From Haemophilus sp. C1 (lineage in GTDB: Bacteria; Pseudomonadota; Gammaproteobacteria; Enterobacterales; Pasteurellaceae), in assembly GCF_001276515.1 (NCBI RefSeq), contig NZ_LDVZ01000003.1:62001-126000 (forward strand): DNA of 64,000 nucleotides, read 5' to 3'. The notes below the pieces were generated by a model. It did not search any database, was not told the DNA's origin, and saw only the letters and a list, made by a program, of their open reading frames with translations. How positions within the stretch are numbered: the first letter of the stretch is position 1; the number at the start of each line of letters is the position of its first letter. Shown here piece after piece: positions 25,807-34,008 of the stretch. The position numbers were made by a program, and so were the translations under genes.

Positions 25807-27477
25807 ATGTCAACGCAATTTGTATATACGATGCACCGTGTCGGCAAAGTGGTGCCGCCGAAGCGTCATATTTTGAAAGATATTTCTTTGAGCTTCTTCC
25901 CGGGGGCGAAAATCGGGGTGTTGGGCTTAAATGGTGCGGGTAAATCTACCCTTTTGCGCATTATGGCAGGTGTAGATAAAGAGTTCGAAGGTGAAGCACG
26001 TCCGCAACCGGGAATTAAGATCGGTTATCTTCCGCAAGAACCAAAATTAGAACCGCAACAAACCGTGCGTGAAGCAGTGGAAGAAGCAGTTTCTGAAGTG
26101 AAAAATGCACTGACTCGTTTAGATGAAGTGTATGCGCTTTATGCGGATCCTGATGCGGATTTTGATAAATTAGCTGCAGAACAAGCCAATCTTGAAGCCA
26201 TTATTCAAGCACATGATGGACATAATTTAGATAACCAATTAGAGCGCGCCGCAGATGCGTTACGTTTACCTGATTGGGATGCCAAAATCGAACATTTATC
26301 TGGTGGTGAGCGTCGTCGTGTAGCACTTTGTCGCTTATTACTAGAAAAACCAGACATGCTCTTATTAGACGAACCAACTAACCACTTAGATGCAGAATCG
26401 GTGGCATGGTTAGAGCGATTCTTACATGATTATGAAGGCACCGTTGTGGCGATTACCCACGACCGTTACTTCTTAGACAACGTAGCGGGTTGGATCTTAG
26501 AGCTTGACCGTGGTGAGGGTATTCCTTGGGAAGGCAACTATTCTTCTTGGTTAGAGCAAAAAGAGAAACGTTTAGAGCAAGAACAAGCAGCTGAAAATGC
26601 GCGTCAAAAATCCATTGCGAAAGAATTAGAGTGGGTTCGTCAGAACCCGAAAGGTCGCCAAGCGAAAAGCAAAGCACGTATGGCGCGCTTTGATGAGTTG
26701 AATTCTGGCGAATATCAAAAACGAAACGAGACTAACGAACTCTTTATTCCACCTGGTCCACGTTTGGGTGATAAAGTGATTGAAGTACAAAACTTAACTA
26801 AGTCTTATGGCGACCGCACTTTAATTGATGATTTATCATTCAGCATTCCAAAAGGTGCTATCGTGGGTATTATCGGAGCGAATGGTGCGGGTAAATCAAC
26901 CTTATTCCGCATGTTGTCAGGTCAAGAACAACCAGATTCAGGTTCTGTAACCATGGGTGAAACCGTTGTGCTTGCTTCGGTGGATCAGTTCCGTGATTCA
27001 ATGGATGACAAGAAAACTGTGTGGGAAGAAGTGTCTAACGGACAAGATATTCTCACTATCGGTAACTTTGAAATTCCAAGCCGTGCGTATGTGGGCCGTT
27101 TCAACTTCAAAGGTGTGGACCAACAAAAACGTGTGGGCGAATTATCGGGCGGTGAACGTGGTCGTTTACACTTAGCGAAACTTTTACAACGTGGCGGAAA
27201 CGTCCTGTTATTGGATGAACCAACCAATGACTTAGACGTTGAAACCTTGCGTGCCTTAGAAAATGCGATTTTAGAATTCCCAGGCTGTGCAATGGTGATT
27301 TCCCATGACCGTTGGTTCTTAGACCGTATCGCAACACATATTTTAGATTATGGTGATGAGGGTAAAGTCACGTTCTATGAAGGTAACTTCTCAGACTACG
27401 AAGAGTGGAAAAAGAAAACCTTAGGCGATGCAGCGACTCAGCCACATCGTATTAAATATAAACGTATTGCGAAGTAA
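25807..27477 (+). CDS. ettA: Energy-dependent translational throttle protein EttA (ABC-F)
   Basis: An ABC-F ATPase that binds the ribosomal E site and gates the first elongation steps according to ADP/ATP ratio. The 556-residue length is normal. Two ABC domains are seen. Domain 1 has Walker A GLNGAGKST (about 39-47), signature LSGGERRRVAL and Walker B LLLDEPTNHLD. The linker (PtIM) has WLEQKEKRLEQEQ and WVRQNPKGRQAKSKARM. Domain 2 has GANGAGKST, LSGGERGRLHL and LLLDEPTNDLD. No membrane domain. It begins MSTQFVYTMHRVGKVVPPKR, the EttA N-terminus, with GAGGAATAATT before the ATG. Confidence 0.95.
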   Translation: MSTQFVYTMHRVGKVVPPKRHILKDISLSFFPGAKIGVLGLNGAGKSTLLRIMAGVDKEFEGEARPQPGIKIGYLPQEPKLEPQQTVREAVEEAVSEVKNALTRLDEVYALYADPDADFDKLAAEQANLEAIIQAHDGHNLDNQLERAADALRLPDWDAKIEHLSGGERRRVALCRLLLEKPDMLLLDEPTNHLDAESVAWLERFLHDYEGTVVAITHDRYFLDNVAGWILELDRGEGIPWEGNYSSWLEQKEKRLEQEQAAENARQKSIAKELEWVRQNPKGRQAKSKARMARFDELNSGEYQKRNETNELFIPPGPRLGDKVIEVQNLTKSYGDRTLIDDLSFSIPKGAIVGIIGANGAGKSTLFRMLSGQEQPDSGSVTMGETVVLASVDQFRDSMDDKKTVWEEVSNGQDILTIGNFEIPSRAYVGRFNFKGVDQQKRVGELSGGERGRLHLAKLLQRGGNVLLLDEPTNDLDVETLRALENAILEFPGCAMVISHDRWFLDRIATHILDYGDEGKVTFYEGNFSDYEEWKKKTLGDAATQPHRIKYKRIAK

Positions 27478-27488
27478 TTTATATTGAG

Positions 27489-27521
27489 AAAGTGCGGTTG
27501 ATGTTGACCGCACTTTTCTTA
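27489..27521 (+). terminator. Uptake-sequence pair acting as terminator after ettA
   Basis: AAAGTGCGGT (27489-27498) and ACCGCACTTT (27507-27516) form a 10-base stem with an 8-base loop, followed by TCTTACTTTTTT. Inverted uptake pairs often serve as terminators in Haemophilus. Confidence 0.85.
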
Positions 27522-27538
27522 CTTTTTTGGGAGTGATT

Positions 27539-27880
27539 ATGCTAGTTTATTTACATATTTTTTTCGCCTTTTTAAGTTTTGCCTTGTTGGTGATTCGTGG
27601 CGCAATGCAGCTTACTGGCAAAAACTGGCGTTCGATAAAATTATTAAAAATTTTACCGCACTTATCAGATACCTTGTTGATTGTTTCTGGTGTCGTCATT
27701 TTATATCTCTTTGCTTTTGATATTGAATGGTGGTTGATAGCGAAATTCGCATTATTGATTTTGTATATCCTGTTTGCTGCGAAATTTTTCAGTAAAAAAG
27801 TTTCTCAACCCAAAAGTATTTTCTTTTGGCTTGCTTGCGTAAGTTTTATTGGTGCGATGTTAATTGCCTATCTGAAATAA
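27539..27880 (+). CDS. SirB2-family membrane protein
   Basis: A small inner-membrane protein of 113 residues with four hydrophobic helices, starting MLVYLHIFFAFLSFALLVIRG. The motif RGAMQLTGKNW and LPHLSDTLLIVSGV fit the SirB2 (invasion regulator-like) family, which is close to HemJ/UPF0093-like four-helix proteins. Function unknown. I choose the ATG at 27539 because TTGGGAGTG provides a ribosome-binding site just before it. The frame is also open back to 27527. It is followed after 4 bases by tmcA, suggesting one transcript. Confidence 0.8.
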   Translation: MLVYLHIFFAFLSFALLVIRGAMQLTGKNWRSIKLLKILPHLSDTLLIVSGVVILYLFAFDIEWWLIAKFALLILYILFAAKFFSKKVSQPKSIFFWLACVSFIGAMLIAYLK

Positions 27881-27884
27881 AACG

Positions 27885-29855
27885 ATGTCATCTCGCCATC
27901 TTCAAATTTTAATCAGCAAAACTTTGCCGCTTGTGCCTGATAACGTGTTAATTATCGGTGAAAGCGGTATTGCTTTTTCTAAAGCAACGAATTTGCTCGG
28001 ACAAGAATTTGAACATATCTTATTTGATGGACGAAATGGCATTCATCTTGAAGCGCTAGCTATTGCAGCTGGAACTCTGAAAATGGGCGGCACACTTTGT
28101 TTAGTGTTGTCCGATTGGGAAAATTTATCTCAGCAGCCTGATCAAGATAGTTTACGTTGGAATGGAAATCAGTCAGCAATCGCCACGCCTAATTTTATTT
28201 ATCATTTCAAACAGTGCATTGAACGCTATCATTTCCCTATTTTCAGAGAGGAAAGTGCGGTTGAATTTCCTGCGGTTTTTTATTCTAACGAGCATCACAA
28301 AAATGCCACGTTAGCGCAACAACAAATTATCGAGACTATTTTACAGGCCGAGCAGGATATTTATTTTCTAACTGCCAAGCGGGGAAGAGGGAAATCCGCA
28401 TTATTGGGGATGCTTGCTAATCAAATTCAGGCAGCAGTTTATCTCACCGCACCGAATAAAAGTGCGGTACATTCAGTTATTGAATTTTCAGAACGAGAGA
28501 TAGAATTTATCGCCCCCGATGAACTGGCTATTAGGTTACAAAATGAACCTGAATTTAGTCAATCTGCTTGGTTGCTCGTAGATGAAGCAGCGATGATCCC
28601 ATTGCCATTATTGCAAGAATATTCTCAATATTTTCAACATATTGTCTTTAGCACAACAATTCATAGCTACGAAGGAACGGGGCGTGGTTTCGAATTAAAA
28701 TTTAAACGGAAAATTCACCGCACTTTTCAGCATTTTGAGCTTAAACAGCCCCTACGTTGGCAAGAAAATGATCCGTTAGAACATTTTATTGATGATCTTT
28801 TGTTGCTAAATGCCGAAGATGATTTTCAGCACTTTGACTATAGCAATATTACTTATAATATAGAGGAAAACGCTAAAAATCTTTCCTTCCCCTGCTTGCG
28901 GGGGAAGGTGCCCGAAGGGCGGAAGGGGGATTTAGATATAGCCAGTCTCCCTCAAGCTTTGGAAGCTCCCCTCACAAGTAAGGGTAGTAAAGGAAAATAT
29001 AATCGTCAATTTTTCTTTCGAGATTTTTATGGGCTAATGACGATTGCTCACTACCGAACATCGCCACTTGATCTTCGTCGTTTACTGGATGGGGAAAATC
29101 AACGTTTTTATTTTGCCGAATATCAACAGAATTTGCTCGGTGCAATTTGGGCATTAGAAGAAGGAAATATGGCAGATGATGAGTTGATTATTCAAATTCA
29201 ACAAGGCAAACGTCGCCCGAAAGGGAACCTTGTTCCACAGGCATTATGTTTCCATGAAAATCTGTCCCAAGCCTGTAAACTGCGTTCACTCCGCATTTCA
29301 CGTATCGCCGTGCAACCAAATTGGCAGCAAAAGGGCATTGGGCAAAATTTGATGCAAGCCATGGAAAATGCCGATGTGGATTTTCTTTCGGTGAGTTTTG
29401 GCTACACCGACGAACTGGCAAAGTTTTGGCAAAAGTGCGGTTTTATTTTGGTGCATTTAGGCGAGCATCAAGAAGCGAGCAGTGGTTGTTATTCAGCGAT
29501 TGCCCTTAAAGGTCTTTCCAAAGAAGGCTTGGCTTTAGTTGATACTGCGAACAAACAATTTCAGCGTAATATCCCTTTATCTTTTCATCCGCTCGCCATA
29601 AATTTTGAGCAAAATCAGCTTGATTGGCAGCTTGATGAGTTCGATTGGGCGGGCTTAAAAAACTTTGCTAATTTTCACCGCACTTTATTTTCGAGCCTTC
29701 CTGCGATGAGGCGTTTATTAAAATTAGTGGGCAAAGAAAATTTCCCATTAATTTCCGCTTATTTAACAAAAAAACAACTTCCCATTAACAAGAAAAAAGG
29801 CGTAGAATGGCTACGTTTAGAAATTAAACAATATTTAGAACGAGGAACTTTATGA
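27885..29855 (+). CDS. tmcA: tRNA(Met) cytidine acetyltransferase TmcA
   Basis: Adds an acetyl group to the wobble cytidine of elongator tRNA-Met using acetyl-CoA and ATP. The 656-residue length is close to that of E. coli. The order is an N-terminal DUF1726 region (1-~140), an RNA-helicase-like domain with Walker A TAKRGRGKSALLG near 165 and VDEAAMIPLPLL, a GNAT domain with SLRISRIAVQPNWQQKGIGQ near 470, and a C-terminal tRNA-binding tail. Between the helicase and GNAT domains a stretch of repeat DNA has been inserted in frame (about residues 330-365). The stop codon overlaps the next small gene (ATGA). At least five uptake sequences lie inside the gene. Confidence 0.92.
   Translation: MSSRHLQILISKTLPLVPDNVLIIGESGIAFSKATNLLGQEFEHILFDGRNGIHLEALAIAAGTLKMGGTLCLVLSDWENLSQQPDQDSLRWNGNQSAIATPNFIYHFKQCIERYHFPIFREESAVEFPAVFYSNEHHKNATLAQQQIIETILQAEQDIYFLTAKRGRGKSALLGMLANQIQAAVYLTAPNKSAVHSVIEFSEREIEFIAPDELAIRLQNEPEFSQSAWLLVDEAAMIPLPLLQEYSQYFQHIVFSTTIHSYEGTGRGFELKFKRKIHRTFQHFELKQPLRWQENDPLEHFIDDLLLLNAEDDFQHFDYSNITYNIEENAKNLSFPCLRGKVPEGRKGDLDIASLPQALEAPLTSKGSKGKYNRQFFFRDFYGLMTIAHYRTSPLDLRRLLDGENQRFYFAEYQQNLLGAIWALEEGNMADDELIIQIQQGKRRPKGNLVPQALCFHENLSQACKLRSLRISRIAVQPNWQQKGIGQNLMQAMENADVDFLSVSFGYTDELAKFWQKCGFILVHLGEHQEASSGCYSAIALKGLSKEGLALVDTANKQFQRNIPLSFHPLAINFEQNQLDWQLDEFDWAGLKNFANFHRTLFSSLPAMRRLLKLVGKENFPLISAYLTKKQLPINKKKGVEWLRLEIKQYLERGTL
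28885..28930 (+). repeat. Palindromic repeat inserted in frame inside tmcA
   Basis: CCTTCCCC (28885-28892) pairs with GGGGAAGG (28901-28908), then GCCC-gaa-GGGC (28910-28920), then GGAAGGGGG. This GC-rich double hairpin is unlike the surrounding AT-rich coding sequence. It is translated as FPCLRGKVPEGRKGD, a peptide typical of translated intergenic repeats. The reading frame stays open. A further repeat-like stretch may extend to about 28990. Confidence 0.65.
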
Positions 29856-30025
29856 CAGAACAAACTGAGAAACCAAAATGTTGGTTTAAGCGTGCACTTG
29901 AAAAATATGATAATTTCATTAAAGAGTGGGGGTTAGATCAACCTAATTGTAGCTGCGTGCCTATGTCAGCAACAGAAGATGAAAATGGTAATTTGAAGAA
30001 AGAAGAATCTTCTTTAAAGAAATAA
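29852..30025 (+). CDS. Small 57-residue protein, DUF5363-like
   Basis: Begins MTEQTEKPKCWFKRALEKYD and continues with FIKEWGLDQPNCSCVPM, ending in a Lys/Glu-rich tail. The ATG overlaps the tmcA stop (ATGA), which indicates translational coupling. Three Cys, two of them as CSC, suggest metal or disulfide chemistry, but no function is known to me. I recall a similar small Pasteurellaceae family (DUF5363) with WF-R-LDKYD and GxDQ--C-CVP. The assignment is tentative. Confidence 0.65.
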   Translation: MTEQTEKPKCWFKRALEKYDNFIKEWGLDQPNCSCVPMSATEDENGNLKKEESSLKK

Positions 30026-30056
30026 ATATTAACTGTTTTTTTAAACAGTAAGTTTA

Positions 30057-30085
30057 TTGAAAGATAATTCAAATTCCAGTACACT
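30057..30085 (+). promoter_or_regulatory. Sigma-70 promoter of mfd
   Basis: TTGAAA (30057-30062), a 17-base spacer, TACACT (30080-30085). Transcription would start near 30092, which rules out the in-frame ATG at 30086 and supports the mfd start at 30128. Confidence 0.7.
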
Positions 30086-30127
30086 ATGCGTCAATTTTTA
30101 TACAAGATTGGCGCATTATTTATATTT

Positions 30128-33100
30128 ATGAAAACGGCTTTTTTCCAACCTGATATTCCTACCCAACCCAATGATCACAAAATTTTAGGCAATGTATTAC
30201 CCGGCGCAGATGCACTGGCGATCAGTGAAATTGCAGAGCAAAATCAAAATTTAACCGTCGTGGTGACACCAGATACGCGAAGTGCGGTGCGTTTATCACG
30301 TATTTTATCGGAATTAAGCAGCCAAAATGTATGCCTTTTTCCTGATTGGGAAACGTTGCCTTATGATACCTTTTCTCCCCATCAAGAAATTATTTCCTCG
30401 CGTTTAAGTGCGCTTTTCCATTTACAAAATGCGAAAAAAGGCATTTTCTTATTGCCGATTTCGACATTAATGCAACGCCTTTGCCCACCGCAATATTTAC
30501 AACACAATGTGCTTCTGATTAAAAAAGGTGATCGTTTGGTTATTGATAAAATGCGCTTACAATTAGAAGCGGCGGGCTATCGTGCTGTGGAGCAAGTATT
30601 AGAACACGGCGAGTACGCTGTTCGTGGAGCCTTGTTGGATCTTTTCCCAATGGGAAGTGCGGTGCCTTTTCGCCTCGATTTTTTTGATGATGAAATTGAT
30701 TCCATTCGCACTTTTGATGTGGATACGCAACGCACTCTTGATGAAATTAACTCAATTAACCTTTTGCCAGCTCACGAATTTCCAACAGATGACAAAGGGA
30801 TTGAATTTTTCCGTGCACAATTTCGTGAAACCTTTGGGGAGATTCGTCGAGATCCCGAACATATTTATCAGCAAATCAGTAAGGGTACCTTGATTTCTGG
30901 AATTGAATATTGGCAGCCACTTTTCTTTTCTGAAATGGCGACTTTGTTTGATTATTTGCCAGAACAAACGCTGTTTGTAGATATGGAAAACAACCAAATG
31001 CAAGGCGAGCGTTTTTATCAAGATGCAAAACAGCGTTATGAACAACGTAAAGTGGATCCGATGCGTCCGCTTTTACCGCCTGAAAAATTATGGCTTAATG
31101 TTGATGAAGTCAATCGTCGATTGAAATCTTATTCAAGCATTACATTTAAAGCGGAAAAAGTGCGGTCATCTGTACGCCAGAAAAATTTACCTGTTGCCGC
31201 TTTACCAGAAGTGACTATTCAATCCCAGCAAAAAGAACCATTGGGGCAATTACGACAATTTATTGAGCATTTTAAAGGAAATGTACTGTTTTCCGTGGAG
31301 ACGGAAGGTCGCCGAGAGACTTTGCTTGATTTGCTTTCACCGTTAAAACTCAAGCCAAAACAAATTCAATCTTTGGAACAGGCTGAAAATGAAAAATTTA
31401 GCTTGTTAGTCAGCTCTCTTGAACAAGGTTTTATTATTGAACAATCGCTTCCTGTTGCGATTATTGGTGAAGCTAATTTACTTGGCGAACGGGTTCAACA
31501 ACGTTCTAGAGATAAACGTAAAACGATTAATCCTGACACGCTTGTGCGCAATCTTGCCGAGCTGAAAATAGGACAACCCGTTGTTCATCTTGATCACGGT
31601 GTGGGGCGTTATGGCGGTTTGGTCACCTTAGATACAGGCGGTATTAAAGCAGAATATTTGCTGTTAAATTATGCAAATGAATCGAAACTTTATGTGCCAG
31701 TGACTTCATTACATTTGATTAGCCGTTATGTTGGTGGCTCTGATGAAAGTGCGCCATTATATAAATTGGGTAACGAGGCTTGGGCGAAATCACGCCAAAA
31801 AGCAGCGGAGAAAATTCGTGATGTAGCGGCCGAGTTATTAGATGTTTACGCACAACGTGAAGCGAAGAAAGGCTTTGCCTTTAAATATGATCGTGAAGAA
31901 TTTCAACAATTTGCCGCAACTTTTCCTTTTGAAGAAACTTACGATCAGGAAATGGCAATTAATGCGGTGATTTCGGATATGTGTCAACCAAAAGCAATGG
32001 ATCGTCTTGTTTGCGGCGATGTAGGTTTTGGTAAAACTGAAGTGGCAATGCGGGCCGCATTTTTGGCTGTGATGAATCATAAGCAAGTAGCAGTGTTAGT
32101 GCCAACCACACTGTTAGCCCAACAGCATTATGAGAACTTTAAAGATCGTTTTGCGAATTTGCCTGTGAACGTAGAAGTATTATCGCGTTTCAAAACTGCA
32201 AAAGAACAAAAACAAATTCTGGAAAATCTTGCAGAAGGGAAGGTCGATATACTGATTGGTACCCATAAATTAATTCAATCAGATGTCAAATTTAACGATC
32301 TTGGCTTGTTGATTATTGATGAAGAACACCGTTTTGGTGTGGGGCAAAAAGAGAAAATCAAACAGCTTCGTGCGAATATTGATATTCTTACGCTAACGGC
32401 AACGCCAATTCCGCGTACGCTCAATATGGCGATGAATGGTATTCGTGATCTTTCCATTATTTCTACGCCACCTGCTCGCCGATTAAGTATTAAAACCTTC
32501 GTCCGCCAGAATGACGATCTTGTTGTACGAGAAGCGATTTTGCGTGAAATCTTACGTGGCGGACAGGTTTATTATCTCCATAATGATGTCGCAAGTATTG
32601 AAAATACAGCAGAAAAACTGACCGCACTTGTGCCAGAGGCGCGAGTGATAGTGGGGCACGGACAAATGCGAGAACGTGAGTTAGAACGTGTGATGAGTGA
32701 TTTTTACCATCAGCGTTATAACGTATTAGTTTGTTCAACCATTATCGAAACGGGTATTGATGTGCCAACGGCAAATACCATTATTATTGAACGAGCGGAT
32801 CATTTTGGTTTGGCTCAGTTGCATCAATTACGTGGACGAGTCGGGCGTTCACATCATCAGGCTTATGCGTATTTGCTTACGCCACCGCCAAAAATGATGA
32901 CAAAAGATGCCGAACGTCGTCTAGATGCCTTGGAAAATCTTGATAATCTTGGGGCTGGTTTTATCTTGGCAACTCACGATTTAGAGATTCGTGGCGCTGG
33001 CGAATTACTCGGAAATGAACAAAGCGGACAAATCGAAAGCATTGGTTTTTCGCTTTATATGGAATTATTGGATGCAGCGGTTAAAGCGTTAAAAGAAGGG

Positions 33101-33568
33101 CGAGAGCCATCATTAGAAGAATTGACGCAACAACAAGCGGATATTGAATTGCGCATACCTGCTTTATTGCCAGATGATTATTTAGGTGATGTGAATATGC
33201 GTTTATCCTTTTATAAACGTATTGCCGCAGCAGAGAGTAAATCAGAATTGGACGAGTTAAAAGTTGAGTTAATAGATCGGTTCGGACTATTGCCAGATGC
33301 GACAAAAAATCTATTGCAAATTGCAGAGTTGCGTTTATTGGTTGAGCCGTTAAAAGTTGTGCGAATTGATGCTGGAACGCAAGGCGGTTTTATTGAGTTT
33401 TCAGCAAAAGCACAAGTGAATCCCGATAAATTTATTCAATTAATTCAAAAAGAACCTATTGTGTATCGCTTTGATGGCCCATTAAAATTTAAGTTTATGA
33501 AAGACCTATCTGATAACAAAGTGCGGTTAGAATTTGTGGTGGATTTGTTAAGAACGATTGCGGCATAA
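30128..33568 (+). CDS. mfd: Transcription-repair coupling factor Mfd
   Basis: An ATP-dependent translocase that removes RNA polymerase stalled at lesions and recruits UvrA. Starting at the ATG at 30128 the protein has 1,146 residues, about the E. coli length. The N-terminal part (1-~330) is the UvrB-like module (FPDWETLPYDTFSPHQEIISSRL). The CarD-like polymerase-interacting domain follows at about 470-540 (GQPVVHLDHGVGRYGG). The translocase has Walker A GDVGFGKTE, DEEHRFGVGQKEK, TLTATPIPRTL and QLRGRVGRS. The C-terminal TRCF domain ends it. uvrB lies 8 kb away on the opposite strand. Confidence 0.97.
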   Translation: MKTAFFQPDIPTQPNDHKILGNVLPGADALAISEIAEQNQNLTVVVTPDTRSAVRLSRILSELSSQNVCLFPDWETLPYDTFSPHQEIISSRLSALFHLQNAKKGIFLLPISTLMQRLCPPQYLQHNVLLIKKGDRLVIDKMRLQLEAAGYRAVEQVLEHGEYAVRGALLDLFPMGSAVPFRLDFFDDEIDSIRTFDVDTQRTLDEINSINLLPAHEFPTDDKGIEFFRAQFRETFGEIRRDPEHIYQQISKGTLISGIEYWQPLFFSEMATLFDYLPEQTLFVDMENNQMQGERFYQDAKQRYEQRKVDPMRPLLPPEKLWLNVDEVNRRLKSYSSITFKAEKVRSSVRQKNLPVAALPEVTIQSQQKEPLGQLRQFIEHFKGNVLFSVETEGRRETLLDLLSPLKLKPKQIQSLEQAENEKFSLLVSSLEQGFIIEQSLPVAIIGEANLLGERVQQRSRDKRKTINPDTLVRNLAELKIGQPVVHLDHGVGRYGGLVTLDTGGIKAEYLLLNYANESKLYVPVTSLHLISRYVGGSDESAPLYKLGNEAWAKSRQKAAEKIRDVAAELLDVYAQREAKKGFAFKYDREEFQQFAATFPFEETYDQEMAINAVISDMCQPKAMDRLVCGDVGFGKTEVAMRAAFLAVMNHKQVAVLVPTTLLAQQHYENFKDRFANLPVNVEVLSRFKTAKEQKQILENLAEGKVDILIGTHKLIQSDVKFNDLGLLIIDEEHRFGVGQKEKIKQLRANIDILTLTATPIPRTLNMAMNGIRDLSIISTPPARRLSIKTFVRQNDDLVVREAILREILRGGQVYYLHNDVASIENTAEKLTALVPEARVIVGHGQMRERELERVMSDFYHQRYNVLVCSTIIETGIDVPTANTIIIERADHFGLAQLHQLRGRVGRSHHQAYAYLLTPPPKMMTKDAERRLDALENLDNLGAGFILATHDLEIRGAGELLGNEQSGQIESIGFSLYMELLDAAVKALKEGREPSLEELTQQQADIELRIPALLPDDYLGDVNMRLSFYKRIAAAESKSELDELKVELIDRFGLLPDATKNLLQIAELRLLVEPLKVVRIDAGTQGGFIEFSAKAQVNPDKFIQLIQKEPIVYRFDGPLKFKFMKDLSDNKVRLEFVVDLLRTIAA

Positions 33569-33572
33569 AAAG

Positions 33573-33604
33573 AAGTCCGATCATTGTGATCGGACTTTTT
33601 TCTT
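33573..33604 (+). terminator. Terminator after mfd
   Basis: AAGTCCGATCA-ttg-TGATCGGACTT followed by TTTTCTT. A second hairpin (TATAGCCAGAC-gaaa-GTCTGGCTATA, 33604-33629) follows directly. Confidence 0.9.
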
Positions 33605-33633
33605 ATAGCCAGACGAAAGTCTGGCTATAAAAA

Positions 33634-33960
33634 CCATACGCTATGCGTATGGAGCCAAATAGCTTAAGCGATGAACAGAAAAAAATCCTCGCCATATAAT
33701 GAACAAGGCTGACAACCAAAATTCAACATATAGGAGGATTATCATGGTAAGTAAAACCAGTAACGATTTAAGTCTATCACACACAAAATGGAACAGTAAG
33801 TATCACATTGTATTTATCCCGAAGTACAGAAGAAAAGCAATTTATGGAAAGTTAAGAGCAGATATAGGTCAAATATTGAGGCAGTTATGTGACTATAAAA
33901 ATGTGGAGATAATAGAAGCGCATGCAATGCTAGACCATATCCATATGCTCTTAAAGGTTC
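33634..33960 (+). mobile_element. Remnant of an IS200/IS605-family insertion sequence
   Basis: CCATACGC-tat-GCGTATGG (33634-33652) is a left-end subterminal hairpin of the type IS200 transposases recognise. It is followed by a ~90-base leader, a ribosome-binding site (AGGAGGATT) and the first half of a tnpA gene. The right end, including its hairpin, is missing: near 33950 the sequence passes into the gyrA terminator. The element is therefore a dead fragment between mfd and gyrA. Confidence 0.8.
33744..33960 (+). pseudogene. Truncated IS200 TnpA transposase
   Basis: Reading from the ATG at 33744: the N-terminal TnpA sequence (LSHTKWNSKYHIVFIPKYRR) and the metal-binding HUH motif HIH (His65 and His67) are intact. 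The protein departs from the family right after HMLL at about residue 70. The catalytic tyrosine helix, normally near residue 120-130 of ~150, is lost, so it cannot transpose. The open frame reaches 34004 only by running into the gyrA terminator. Confidence 0.85.
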
Positions 33961-33965
33961 TACAT

Positions 33966-33989
33966 AAAAACCGCACGTTTTACGTGCGG
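33966..33989 (-). terminator. Terminator after gyrA
   Basis: CCGCACGT-ttt-ACGTGCGG (33971-33989). On the minus strand it runs into TTTTTATG. Confidence 0.85.
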
Positions 33990-34008
33990 ATTGTTATTTT
34001 ATAATAGG

